The notes under the pieces were generated by a model, which did not search any database, was not told where the DNA came from, and saw only the letters and a list, made by a program, of their open reading frames with translations. From Prolixibacteraceae bacterium (GTDB lineage Bacteria > Bacteroidota > Bacteroidia > Bacteroidales > Prolixibacteraceae), in NCBI GenBank assembly GCA_019459525.1, contig JAIBEY010000017.1, positions 1-64,000 on the forward strand: DNA of 64,000 nucleotides, in the 5' to 3' direction. The stretch's first letter is position 1. Each line of letters begins with the position of its first letter. This document shows, piece by piece, positions 43,978 through 54,600 of the stretch. Both the position numbers and the translations under genes were made by a program.

Positions 43978-46900
43978 ATGCCGCAAGGCAACATGTCTAA
44001 TTCCCAATTCAAATCTATGAAAAAAAGTGTAATTGACGATTCCTCCGGAAAATGGAGGATGCCAAGAGTTATTCTGCTAACTATGAATCTATTAACAATC
44101 TTAATCTTTGCAGGAACCATGGCTGTTTCTGCCAGTGTTTATTCTCAAAAAACGAAGATTGACCTCAAGCTGCAAAATTCTACAGTCGCAGAAATTCTGA
44201 AATCGATTGAAGAAAGCAGTGAATTTATTTTCGTGTACGACACCGAGTTAATTAATACTCGTATTGAAAGAAGCATTTCGCTTCGTGATGCCAAGATTGA
44301 AACTGTTCTTAACGAACTGTTTGGCAGTAGTTCGATTGCCTTCTTAATTGACGACCGCCAGGTTTTCCTTTATAAAAAGGATGACATGAAACAGCTTGAA
44401 ATGCTAAAATCAATCATGCAAGCTGGGCAAGCCCAAAAGAAAGACGTTTCGGGAACAGTCAAAGACCGCAACGGGCTGCCAATTCCTGGAGTTTCGGTAG
44501 TTGCAAAAGGCACAAGCAACGGAACAATTACCGATTCTGATGGAAAATTCAAACTATCGGTAGCGTCCAATACCGAAACGCTGGTAATTTCGTTTGTCGG
44601 GTTAAAAACCCAGGAAGTGGAAATTTCAAAGAAAGCGACCTTAAATGTGGTTTTGGAAGAAGAAACCATTGACGTTGATGAAGTTGTTGTAGTTGGATAC
44701 GGAACACAAAAAAAGGTAACCGTTGTTGGATCGATCACTACAATTACCACCAAGGAGCTCCGCCAAAGTCCAACAACCAACTTATCAAATGCTTTAGCCG
44801 GAAGAATGTCGGGGATGATGGTAAACCAGTTCAGTGGTGGTGAACCCGGCGTTGACCAGAGCCAGGTTTTTGTTCGTGGTATGTCAACCTATAACAACCA
44901 AAACCCGATTGTAATTGTAGATGGAATTGAACGCGATTTCCAGTACCTGAATCCTGACGAAGTGGAAACCTTCTCAATCTTAAAAGATGCTTCGGCAACT
45001 GCAGTTTACGGGGTACGGGGTGCAAACGGGGTTATTCTGGTAACCACACGACGAGGTAAAGACATGGAAAAAGCCCACGTCACCTTTAAAGCTTCTACGG
45101 GCATCTCCTCGCCGATTAAATTTCCGGAATATTTAGGTTCGGCTGATTACGCCATGCTTTATAACGAAGCCCGGTTAAACGACAATCCCAACACGACCTC
45201 TGCACTTTTCAGCCAGGCTCAAATTGATAATTACAGAATTGCAAAAGGCGATAACTCCGATGGGTTAGGCTATAATACCAATCTGTTTGACTATGCCTTT
45301 AAACCAAGTATGCAGCAAGACTACAGCCTGAATATTCAGGGAGGCACAAAAACGACTAAATATTTCCTTTTGGTAGGCTATATGAACCAGAATGGTAACT
45401 ATCAGCACACCAATGATGGACCCAACAATACCAATGCGGTGTTTAAAAGGTACAATTTCAGGTCAAACATTGACATTAACATCACCGATGATTTCTATGT
45501 GAAATTAAACCTGGGAGGACGAATACAAAACAGGATAGCCCCGGGAACAACAGCTTCAAGAATCATTACCATCGCAAATACGCAACCATCCATTTATCCG
45601 GTGATCCTGGAGAATAATGACAATCCGGCAAATGCTGTTTATAATGCCAAACATCCGGAGGGTTTATTATTTGGGTCGCAACTCTACAGGTATAACATTC
45701 TTGGGGAATTGGCCTATTCCGGGTTTATTAATGAATATAAAACATTCATGGACGGAACCTTTGCCATGGGACACAAACTTGACTTCATTACAAAAGGGTT
45801 AGTTTTTGACGTTCAGTTCTCTTACGACATTCAGGCGGGTAATACAATTGACCGGACCATCCCCCACGAAAGTGAAGGCTACCGGGAATATGGTGGTTAC
45901 GCCACCTTCTATCCTAAAGATGGAGTTGATGTATTTATGAATGGAGGGCACTATATGGGTGCTTATTCTTCACCACGCCGTACCGACAACAACACCATGA
46001 ATAATGGTTATGATGCTTCCACTCCACCGCCTCAAAGAAAGAATGACGTGCAGGCAACCTTAAATTATTCCAGAACTTTTGGCCGCCATAATGTTTCGGC
46101 CCTCTTGCTTGCCCGTCAATCAAAACGCGTATATCGATATGAGGTACCATTTGCAAACCAGGGAACTGCCTTACGTGCTACCTATAACTACGCCGAAAAG
46201 TATCTTCTTGAAGTAAATGCAGCCTACAATGGCTCTGAAAACTTTGCCAAAGGACGCCGTTACGGACTTTTTCCTGCCGTAGCACTGGGTTGGGTAACCA
46301 GTAACGAGTCTTTCCTGAAAGATAATTCGCTTATCGATTACTTAAAAATCAGAGGTTCATACGGGCTTGTTGGTAGCGATTTACTTCCGGAGTCATCGAG
46401 GTTTGGATACCTGCAATTTTTCACTGTAAACGGAGACAACTACAACTTAGGAACAGACTTAAGCTCAGGTGTTCCGGCCAACGTTTACGAGGGCCGTTTG
46501 GCTAATCCAATGTTAACCTGGGAAAAGTCGAGAAAAGCAAATTTAGGTATAGAAACCAGGATTCTGAATAACAAATTAAGCATTAATGCTGATGTTTTCT
46601 TTGAACACCGGTACGACATCCTGACACAACCCGGATCAAACGGATCTAAAAATCTTTCGGCAGTTGTTGGTCAAAGTTCCCCACAGCTAAACCTTGGAAT
46701 TGTTGACAATAAAGGGATGGATATGGAAATTGGCTGGAATGACAAGATTGGAAAAAACTTCAGTTATTACATTCGCCCCAACTTTTCGTTTGCCCGTAAT
46801 AAAATCAAATTCATAAACGAGGTTGATCGCATCGCTCCCGACGGCACTCCTGTGCCATATGCAAGCCGTACCGGTAAACGTATTGGCGAACAGTTTCTCT

Positions 46901-47565
46901 ATCAATTCGACCACTTTGTAAAAGACCAGGCCGAGGCCGACCAATTAAATACTGCAGTTTACCAGCCCTGGGGTAAGTTAATTCCTGGTGACGTAGTTTA
47001 TAAAGATCAGAATGGTGACGGTAAAATTACCGACCAGGAAGACCGCATCGCCATGGGTAACCCACGTAATCCGGAGATTCAGTTTGGTATCCCGGTTGGT
47101 TTTGCCTATAAAGATTTTGATCTTAGCTTATTATTTCAGGGAGCTACAAATTGCAGCGTTCAATTAACCGATGCTGCTGCATGGGATTTCCCAACCTATG
47201 GGCAAGACATTATTGGAAGGGTAAAAACCCTGCACCTGGATCGTTGGACTCCAACAACAGCAGAAACAGCAACCTACCCGGCCCTTCATTACGGCCCTTA
47301 TCCCAACAACAAAAACTCTAACAGCTCACTATTTCTTGCTGACGCCTCTTACCTTCGGTTAAAAAGTATGGAAATAGGCTACTCTATTCCGGGACATATT
47401 TTATCAAAAATTGGATTAACCAAGACCCGTTTTTACATCCAGGGATTAAATCTGGCAACCTGGGATAAGTTATCGAAATACGATGTTGACCCTGAAACCA
47501 ATACAGGAGGCGACTGGTACCCAATTCAAAGGGTTATAAGTTTTGGAGTTGATGTAACATTTTAA
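43978..47565 (+). CDS. SusC/RagA-like TonB-linked outer-membrane transducer of block 1
   Basis: 1195 residues from 43978; ATGs at 43993 and 44017 are alternatives, the last giving a tidier signal peptide (hydrophobic stretch ending at about residue 52). Order: STN signalling domain (about 60-130), carboxypeptidase-regulatory-like Ig domain (about 153-235), TonB-dependent plug starting VDEVVVVGYGT with RGMSTYNNQNPIVIVDG, then a 22-strand barrel ending in an aromatic strand. It imports oligosaccharide together with the SusD protein, and the STN domain lets it signal to FecR. An 82-nt segment is almost identical in the second SusC gene. Confidence 0.95.
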   Translation: MPQGNMSNSQFKSMKKSVIDDSSGKWRMPRVILLTMNLLTILIFAGTMAVSASVYSQKTKIDLKLQNSTVAEILKSIEESSEFIFVYDTELINTRIERSISLRDAKIETVLNELFGSSSIAFLIDDRQVFLYKKDDMKQLEMLKSIMQAGQAQKKDVSGTVKDRNGLPIPGVSVVAKGTSNGTITDSDGKFKLSVASNTETLVISFVGLKTQEVEISKKATLNVVLEEETIDVDEVVVVGYGTQKKVTVVGSITTITTKELRQSPTTNLSNALAGRMSGMMVNQFSGGEPGVDQSQVFVRGMSTYNNQNPIVIVDGIERDFQYLNPDEVETFSILKDASATAVYGVRGANGVILVTTRRGKDMEKAHVTFKASTGISSPIKFPEYLGSADYAMLYNEARLNDNPNTTSALFSQAQIDNYRIAKGDNSDGLGYNTNLFDYAFKPSMQQDYSLNIQGGTKTTKYFLLVGYMNQNGNYQHTNDGPNNTNAVFKRYNFRSNIDINITDDFYVKLNLGGRIQNRIAPGTTASRIITIANTQPSIYPVILENNDNPANAVYNAKHPEGLLFGSQLYRYNILGELAYSGFINEYKTFMDGTFAMGHKLDFITKGLVFDVQFSYDIQAGNTIDRTIPHESEGYREYGGYATFYPKDGVDVFMNGGHYMGAYSSPRRTDNNTMNNGYDASTPPPQRKNDVQATLNYSRTFGRHNVSALLLARQSKRVYRYEVPFANQGTALRATYNYAEKYLLEVNAAYNGSENFAKGRRYGLFPAVALGWVTSNESFLKDNSLIDYLKIRGSYGLVGSDLLPESSRFGYLQFFTVNGDNYNLGTDLSSGVPANVYEGRLANPMLTWEKSRKANLGIETRILNNKLSINADVFFEHRYDILTQPGSNGSKNLSAVVGQSSPQLNLGIVDNKGMDMEIGWNDKIGKNFSYYIRPNFSFARNKIKFINEVDRIAPDGTPVPYASRTGKRIGEQFLYQFDHFVKDQAEADQLNTAVYQPWGKLIPGDVVYKDQNGDGKITDQEDRIAMGNPRNPEIQFGIPVGFAYKDFDLSLLFQGATNCSVQLTDAAAWDFPTYGQDIIGRVKTLHLDRWTPTTAETATYPALHYGPYPNNKNSNSSLFLADASYLRLKSMEIGYSIPGHILSKIGLTKTRFYIQGLNLATWDKLSKYDVDPETNTGGDWYPIQRVISFGVDVTF
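44434..44515 (+). repeat. Near-identical 82-nt patch shared with the second susC gene
   Basis: This patch differs from 52054-52135 at only 5 of 82 positions, with 38 bases in a row identical (44458-44495 and 52078-52115). The rest of the genes is far more diverged. It lies in the carboxypeptidase-regulatory-like domain. Confidence 0.85.
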
Positions 47566-47575
47566 TTGAAAAACT

Positions 47576-49426
47576 ATGAAAATCAGAAAATATCTTTTTT
47601 TAACAGGCATACTCAGCTTGCTACTATTAACGGCGTGTGATGATTTTCTCGACAGAGAGCCTGACAATCAGGTAACGGAAGAAGTGGCCTTCTCGAATTG
47701 GGATAAGGTGAATGGTATGGCGAATAAACTGTACCGCGAAATGCGCGACCGCGACCGTGGAATTGTAACGCTGAACCACTTCTCATTATCAGGTATTACC
47801 GACGAGTGCAAAGGAACTAAAGTGGAACAAGCTATACCCGACCAATTTAATTTTGGAAGCTTTGGGCCTTCAATTGGGATGCCTGGTGCGGCCAATGGGA
47901 TATATTGGAATGATTTATATGGATCGATACGCAAAGTAAATGTATTTATTGAAGGTGTTGAGAAATACAATTCCCCCGACAACCCATTACAGCCCGGAGA
48001 CCTAAAAAATCGTATTGCAGAAGCCTATTTCATGCGTGCCTATTTCCATTTTCTGGCTACTCGCTGGTATGGAGATATTGTTTACATGGACTATGTTGCA
48101 GATTTGGCAGGTGATGTAAATTTCGTTCGTCAGCCGTGGCCCGAAGTACTCAAAAAACTATTGGCTGATCTCGATTTTGCTATTGCAGAATTACCTGCCC
48201 GACACCTCGATATTGAATTTGGTAGGGTTGACAAAGGCTCGGCATTGGCCTTAAAGGCCATTGTCCTATACATGAATGCCAGCCCGATGTATAACGGAGG
48301 GAAACTGCCTGGTAACGACACCCGTGCTGGTAAAGATACGTATGCGACCTACGATAAAAACAAATGGAAACTCGCCGCAGATGCAGCCAAAGCCGTAATG
48401 GACCTGCAAAACAATGGAATATCACGCTACAGCCTCTATCAGGGAAAAGGCAGTGATTATCAGGCTGAAAGTAATAATATGGTTTACGCACGAATCAAGC
48501 AAATCTATATTGACCAGACCGCTATTCAAAATGAGTGGATACTGATCATGTCCAACAACAAAGCACAGTCGTGGCAAGGGGACCATATTCCTCCATCTTA
48601 CGGTGGGGCTGCCCGCTTGCAACCTATTCAGGAGCAGGTAGATGAATATGAATTTATTGGAAACGACGGTTATGGTTATCCGATTTACGATTCGCAGGCA
48701 ACAGCCAAAGGATATGATGAGAATCTTCCTTACGACAAACGAGACCCACGTTTCTATTCGGATATTATGTATCATGGAGCCACTTACCAGAACAAAGTCA
48801 TAAATACAGCAACTGGTTCTGATAAAATTGGTGCAAGCAACGCCACCTCAACCGGATATTATTTGCGTAAATTCTTCCATGAAGACTGGAAACGAAGTGG
48901 AAACTGGCCTTTGCATTTCCCCATGATTCGTCTGCCTGAAATTCAATTAATCTATTGTGAAGCCATGAACCAATACAGTGGCCCAAGCTCAGAAATTTAC
49001 GATATCCTAAATAACCTGCGTGCCCGCTCCTTTATGGTACCGATTCCTCCGGGGTTAAATGCCGAAGCCTTGCTCAAATATATCCATAGGGAACGCCGCG
49101 TTGAGCTCTTTTATGAAAATAAACGTTATTTCTACTCCCGTTGGAATCTGGAACCAAACTCACCAGCAGAACTGGCGCAGGAAGAAGCTGCAAAAGCATC
49201 AGCCAATCCTAGTTTAGTTTGGCCATATGCCAGAACACAAAGGGCAGCTCATGGAATGAGACCTGTGGCAGATCCATCCGGAACATTAGTTGTTGGTGGA
49301 GTCAACTATAAAATGGAACGGTTCCTGCTCGAGGATAGAGTTTTCACATCTAAAAACTACTTCTGGCCGCTAACCTCAAGCGAAATAACGAACTGTCCAA
49401 CGCTGTTACAAAGTCCGAACTGGTAA
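47576..49426 (+). CDS. SusD/RagB-like glycan-binding lipoprotein of block 1
   Basis: 616 residues with lipobox LLTAC at about residue 21. SusD-type helical TPR scaffold with an N-terminal SusD-like region (DREPDNQVTEEVAFSNWD) and a C-terminal RagB/SusD domain with RRVELFYENKRYFYSRW, the family's conserved motif. Anchored at the outer-membrane surface, it caps the SusC barrel and binds the glycan. It begins 11 bp after susC. It is followed by a terminator, so no enzyme gene belongs to this block. Confidence 0.95.
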   Translation: MKIRKYLFLTGILSLLLLTACDDFLDREPDNQVTEEVAFSNWDKVNGMANKLYREMRDRDRGIVTLNHFSLSGITDECKGTKVEQAIPDQFNFGSFGPSIGMPGAANGIYWNDLYGSIRKVNVFIEGVEKYNSPDNPLQPGDLKNRIAEAYFMRAYFHFLATRWYGDIVYMDYVADLAGDVNFVRQPWPEVLKKLLADLDFAIAELPARHLDIEFGRVDKGSALALKAIVLYMNASPMYNGGKLPGNDTRAGKDTYATYDKNKWKLAADAAKAVMDLQNNGISRYSLYQGKGSDYQAESNNMVYARIKQIYIDQTAIQNEWILIMSNNKAQSWQGDHIPPSYGGAARLQPIQEQVDEYEFIGNDGYGYPIYDSQATAKGYDENLPYDKRDPRFYSDIMYHGATYQNKVINTATGSDKIGASNATSTGYYLRKFFHEDWKRSGNWPLHFPMIRLPEIQLIYCEAMNQYSGPSSEIYDILNNLRARSFMVPIPPGLNAEALLKYIHRERRVELFYENKRYFYSRWNLEPNSPAELAQEEAAKASANPSLVWPYARTQRAAHGMRPVADPSGTLVVGGVNYKMERFLLEDRVFTSKNYFWPLTSSEITNCPTLLQSPNW

Positions 49427-49490
49427 ATAACCTATCACTTTACAAAACAGTACACTTAAAGATAAAACACAACCAACAAACCATCCAACC

Positions 49491-49529
49491 AGCCCGGATC
49501 TTTTCCCATTGAGATTCGGGCTTTTTTTT
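49491..49529 (+). terminator. Terminator of the first SusCD block
   Basis: An 11-bp stem with one G-U pair (49491-49501 with 49512-49522, arm AGCCCGGATCT) is followed by a run of eight T residues. It lies about 65 bp past the susD stop. Confidence 0.85.
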
Positions 49530-49667
49530 GATCGAACGAATCCACTGGAAGAACCGGCGAACATTATTGTTTATCTGAAGAAAATATCACAACAATTCCT
49601 CGAATTTTAAAATCAAGAGAGAAACACCCTACGGGAAAGAAGGAAGTATATAATTGGGTTAAATTGT

Positions 49668-49675
49668 TATTTTTG
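49668..49675 (+). promoter_or_regulatory. Candidate -7 element of the second ECF sigma gene
   Basis: TATTTTTG matches TAnnTTTG exactly, 35 bp before the ATG at 49710. The -33 box is not clear, since a TTG at 49654 is too close. A leader of about 25-30 nt is implied. Confidence 0.4.
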
Positions 49676-49709
49676 CCTAAATACAGCAATAATACCCGGG
49701 GAAAATCTC

Positions 49710-50318
49710 ATGACCGTAAAAAACACCAGTGACATACCATCTTTGTGGGGATCATTTCTTTCTGGTGACGACAAAGCTTTTGCCGGTATTTATCATTCCT
49801 TTGCCCCCGACCTCCTTTCGTATGGAAAAAAACTCAGTTCCGACAATAATTTAGTGAGCGATGCCCTTCAGGAGATTTTCCTGGATTTATACCTGAAACG
49901 TAACAAATCACACATACCGGTATCCAATCTCAAAGCCTATCTCTTTACTTCGTTAAAAAACACCATTCGAAAAAAGCAAATTCGAAACAAGAGGTTTGAG
50001 AACAAGGAAGTAAACGACAAGCTACTCGGCGAGTTCAATATCGAATACAGCTTTCAGGACCAACTCATTACGATGGAGATATCAGAGGAAAAACAGGCCC
50101 GTCTCCAAAAGGCAATCATTACACTCTCTCCCGGGCAAAAAGAGATCATCTACCTTAAGTTTGAGCAAGGGCTGGAATATCCAGAAATTGCCCAGCTAAT
50201 GAGTATTACCATAGAATCAGCCCGGAAGCAACTTTACCGCGCCCTGCTCTCACTCAGACATGTGCTTGACAATGAGGTATTTTTAACCCTATTCACATAT
50301 TTTAGAAAAAAGATATAA
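49710..50318 (+). CDS. ECF sigma factor of polysaccharide-utilisation block 2
   Basis: 202 residues with sigma region 2 (SLWGSFLSGDDKAFAGIYHS, DALQEIFLDLYLKRN, SNLKAYLFTSLKNTIRK) and region 4 (LSPGQKEIIYLKFEQGLEYPEIA). Similar in plan to the block-1 sigma but clearly divergent, so the two likely read different promoters. The FecR gene follows 55 bp later. Likely kept inactive at the membrane by that protein. Confidence 0.93.
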   Translation: MTVKNTSDIPSLWGSFLSGDDKAFAGIYHSFAPDLLSYGKKLSSDNNLVSDALQEIFLDLYLKRNKSHIPVSNLKAYLFTSLKNTIRKKQIRNKRFENKEVNDKLLGEFNIEYSFQDQLITMEISEEKQARLQKAIITLSPGQKEIIYLKFEQGLEYPEIAQLMSITIESARKQLYRALLSLRHVLDNEVFLTLFTYFRKKI

Positions 50319-50373
50319 AAATATTGTCCATGTTTATGTACTTAAAGGAACATGTATAAAAGTACTCACCAAG

Positions 50374-51558
50374 ATGGATGATTTTTTAAGATACTTTGAA
50401 GACAAAAAATTTGTTCGCTGGGTCTATAATCCAACCCCGGAACTGAATGATTACTGGCAGGACTGGTTTAGCAATCATCCTGAAGACAAAAAAGAAGCTG
50501 AATTTGCCCGGCTTGCGCTCTTACAACTCCAATCGCAAAAGGAGAAAGTAAGTTCAGAAAAACTAACTGCCATCTACTCCGGAATTAATGAAGGTATCAA
50601 TAGCTCCCGAAATAAACCAAGGCCTGCCCGTTACATTCCCCTTTTTGCCAGATATGCTGCAGTAGCCCTGATTTTCCTTTCGTTAGGAGTATTTCTCACC
50701 TACCAATTAACCCAAAACAAGTATAGCGAGGCCAAGCGACCTTTACCTGGATCCGCCGGAAACACTGACGCACAACTCATTCTTTCGGACGGGCGGGAAA
50801 TTGCCTTGAAATCCAAGGAGTCAATAATTGAATACGGTGCTAAAGGAAAAATTGTGATCAATCAAAAAGACACAATTACTAGTACTGCCCACACGGTAAA
50901 TTCTGAAATGAACCAGCTTATTGTCCCCTTCGGTAAAAATTCGTCGATCAAACTCCCTGATGGCACTCTGGCTCATCTTAACTCGGGTTCGAGTCTGATG
51001 TATCCCTCTGCTTTCGATAAGGACAAAAGGGAAGTATTCCTAAGTGGGGAAGGTTATTTCGAGGTTGTTCACAATCCCGGGAAACCATTCATTGTAAAAA
51101 CAAATGATCTGAACATAACCGCCATCGGAACCATATTTAATGTTTCAGCCTACCCCGCTGATAATATCATTGAAACAGTACTTGTTGAAGGGAAAGTGAT
51201 CCTGGCCGACAATTCCTCCCTGCCATTTAAAAAAGACTATACTTTAAACCCGAACGAACTCGCCACATTTGATCGCCAATCGCAAAAAACCATTACCAAA
51301 GATATTGATGTAAGTCAGTATGTTGCCTGGCACGAGGGCTACCTGAATTTTCAAAGTACCGATTTGAGCCGTATTGTATTAAGGCTGGAAAGATATTACA
51401 ACATCAAGGTAATTTTAAGTAACCCCATGTTAGGAACACGGAGCATTACCGGCAAACTGGTCCTAAAAGAAGATAAAGACCGCGTGCTTGAAGTTTTAGC
51501 GTCCACGGCCCGTGCCGAATTAATTCATATTGAGGAGAATCTGTATCGACTAAAATAA
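50374..51558 (+). CDS. FecR-family anti-sigma factor of block 2
   Basis: 394 residues with a cytoplasmic sigma-binding part (1-90, with RWVYNPTPELNDYWQDWF), one membrane helix (about 92-112), the FecR domain (LPDGTLAHLNSGSSLMYPSAF, EGYFEVVHNPGKPFIVKT), and a C-terminal DUF4974-like domain (LERYYNIKVILSN). It receives the signal from the adjacent SusC transducer. A hairpin lies in the gap to susC. Confidence 0.93.
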   Translation: MDDFLRYFEDKKFVRWVYNPTPELNDYWQDWFSNHPEDKKEAEFARLALLQLQSQKEKVSSEKLTAIYSGINEGINSSRNKPRPARYIPLFARYAAVALIFLSLGVFLTYQLTQNKYSEAKRPLPGSAGNTDAQLILSDGREIALKSKESIIEYGAKGKIVINQKDTITSTAHTVNSEMNQLIVPFGKNSSIKLPDGTLAHLNSGSSLMYPSAFDKDKREVFLSGEGYFEVVHNPGKPFIVKTNDLNITAIGTIFNVSAYPADNIIETVLVEGKVILADNSSLPFKKDYTLNPNELATFDRQSQKTITKDIDVSQYVAWHEGYLNFQSTDLSRIVLRLERYYNIKVILSNPMLGTRSITGKLVLKEDKDRVLEVLASTARAELIHIEENLYRLK

Positions 51559-51559
51559 T

Positions 51560-51593
51560 GAAACCGGAAAGAATCCGACCTCTTCCCGGTTTC
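51560..51593 (+). promoter_or_regulatory. Hairpin in the fecR-susC gap of block 2
   Basis: An 8-bp perfect stem (GAAACCGG at 51560-51567 with CCGGTTTC at 51586-51593) starts 2 bp after the FecR stop and lies about 46 bp before susC. No T-tract is present. The position matches the hairpin in block 1, although the sequence differs. Confidence 0.5.
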
Positions 51594-51639
51594 CAGAAAT
51601 AAGTTTCAATTGTGTCATTAAAACCTAACGAACAAAGGT

Positions 51640-54600
51640 ATGAAAAAAACGCTAATCGAAGGCCTTCCCTTTAGGGACAGGTCGAACCTAATTCTGAGAA
51701 AAATGAAATTGACCACTCTATTTTCATTTTTGCTGTTCCTTTCCAGTTGGGGGACAAGTTTATCACAAACGACCAAACTGAGTCTCCATTTAAAAAATGT
51801 TCCTGTTAAAGAATTTATTCAACAAATTGAGGATCAAACTGATTTTTACTTCTTGTATCAGGATGATGTTTTTACTGAAGGCCAAAGAGTTACGATCAGG
51901 ACCAAAGATGCCTCAATCGAATCCATTCTGCAAGAATTGGCTGACCAGGCTTCTATTCAATGCCAGATTATTGATTTACAAATCGTGTTATTGCCCAAAG
52001 GGAAACACAATACCCCGGAAGCAATAGAATCGGTACTTGCCAGCCATGCACTACAAAAGAAAGAAGTTTCGGGAACTGTCAAAGACCGCAACGGGCTGCC
52101 AATTCCTGGAGTTTCTGTAGTTGTAAAAGGTACAAATGTGGGCATCATTACCGATTCGGATGGGAAATTTACCCTCCAGGTCGCGATGGATGCCAAAACA
52201 CTGGCGTTTTCATTTGTCGGGATGAAAACACTGGAAATTGATTTGAAGAATCAGAAAATCATTGACGTGGTGATGGAAGATGAATCTACTGATGTTGATG
52301 AAGTGGTTGTGGTTGGTTATGGAACACAGAAAAAGGCCAGCGTGATAGGCTCTGTTGACCGGGTTGAAATCAAACAACTTAAACAGCCATCCAGGACTAT
52401 CAGCTCCTCCCTGGCCGGACGTTTAGCCGGTATTATATCTGTTCAGTCATCAGGTGAACCCGGTTATGATGAGGCATCATTCTGGATTCGCGGGGTGAAC
52501 ACCTTTGCCGGAAACTCAACGCCGTTGGTTTTGGTTGATGGCGTTCAGCGTTCGATGGACAATATCGACCCCGAAGAAATTGCCGATTTCACCATTTTGA
52601 AAGATGCCACCGCAACCGCCATTTATGGGGTACGCGGTGCAAACGGGGTAGTCCTGATTACGACCAAGAGAGGGACCTCCAAAAAACCTTCGGTTAACTT
52701 TAAAGTCGAAAACAGTTTCACCCGACCGCTCCAGTTGCCTGAGTTTGTTGATGGGCCAACCTATATGAGGTTGCACAACGAGGCCAACCGAAACATGGGG
52801 CAGATTCCCCTGTTCTCGGAAGATCAGATCCAAAACACTGAAAAAGGCACCGATCCCTATTACTATCCCAACGTAAACTGGATGGATGAGCTAATTAGCC
52901 CAATGGCTACCGGACAAAGATCGACCTTAAATGTATCAGGTGGGACTGAAACCGTACGTTACTTTGTATCCGGCGCTTTCCTGAATCAGAACGGGATGTG
53001 GAAAAGATTTCAGGAAAACAGTTACAACAACAACACCAACCTGAAACGTTATAATTTCCGTACCAATATTGATATGGACATTACCAAAACCACGGTGGTG
53101 TCGTTGCAGATCGCCGGAATTTTAGAAGATCGAAATTATCCAGGGGAATCAGCCGGTACCATATTCACATGGATGCTCGATACCCCACCAACTAAATTTC
53201 CGCTTAGGTATCCCGATTCAAAAAAGATTGCGGGCATCCCGTACGGACAAGGGCGCAATCCATACCAGTTACTGGCCTATTCCGGGTACAGCACCGAGCA
53301 TCATGCAACGATGCAAGCCAACATTAACCTGAACCAGGATTTAAACTTCATTACGAAAGGATTAAGGCTTCGTGGAACATTTGCATTTGACTCATATACC
53401 AACGCCAATATCAAACGTGCGATGAGCCCCCGGCCATATTTAATTGTTCCGTTTGGATATGATACCGAAGGAAACCCAATACTAAAGGATGAAAATGGGA
53501 ATTATAAATACGTTGATCAGGAACCATCAAGCGCATCGTACTCGTTTAACCTGAACAGAACAATCCCTACACCCTATACTGACCGTTCGATCTACATTGA
53601 GTCGTCAATTAATTACAACCGGGCCTTTGGCAGGCATGATCTGGGCGCTATGGTACTTTACAATCAGGGCGATAAATCGTACCCCACGGTTGGCGATATA
53701 TATGAATCGGTTTCAAAAAGAAATCAAGGTGTTACCGGACGTGCCACTTACGCCTGGAGCGGCAGGTATTTTGCCGAGTTCAACTTTGGGTACAATGGAT
53801 CCGAAAATTTTGCCAAAGGAAAACGGATGGGTTATTTTCCCTCATACGCGATTGGATGGGAGCCTACCAAAGAAAACTTCATGGGCCCGATCTCCAGGTA
53901 TATTCAGTACATGAAAATAAAATTGTCGCACGGGAAAGTTGGGAACGACCAGATATCAGGCAAACGATTTGCCTATATTACCAGGGTTGCCTCAACATCA
54001 ACCAATGTTGGTTTTGGTACCAACAACGGTTATGGATATGGATCAGGAGGAGGCGTAAACATCACCTACTTCGGGAATATGGATGCATCCTGGGAGGTGG
54101 CTACCAAATCCGATTTGGGACTTGAAATTAATTTCCTGAACCATTTCAAATTGCAAACAGACCTTTTCTACGAAAACAGGACAGACATCTGGACTGAACT
54201 TGCTTATGTTCCCGATATGTTTGGATATTCGCAAAAACCTTACGGGAACGTAGGTGAAATGGAAAATAAAGGAATAGACGGATTCCTTGAATATTCCAGA
54301 CAGATCAATAAAGATTGGGCAATTAACCTTAAGGGAACATACACTTTCGCGCAAAACAAAGTCCTCGCTACCGGCGACGAAAAACCAAAAGAAGCCTATC
54401 AGTCAAAAATCGGGCAACCGCTTAACCGGATGTTTGGTTATCTATCTGAAGGTTTGTTCCTCGATGAAGCTGAGATCCTGAATAGCCCGGACCAATCGTC
54501 ATTAGGAATTGCAAAACCTGGCGACATGAAATTTAAGGATGTAAACGGCGATGGAAAAATTGACCCCAACGACCAGGTATATATGGGATACAGCAACATT

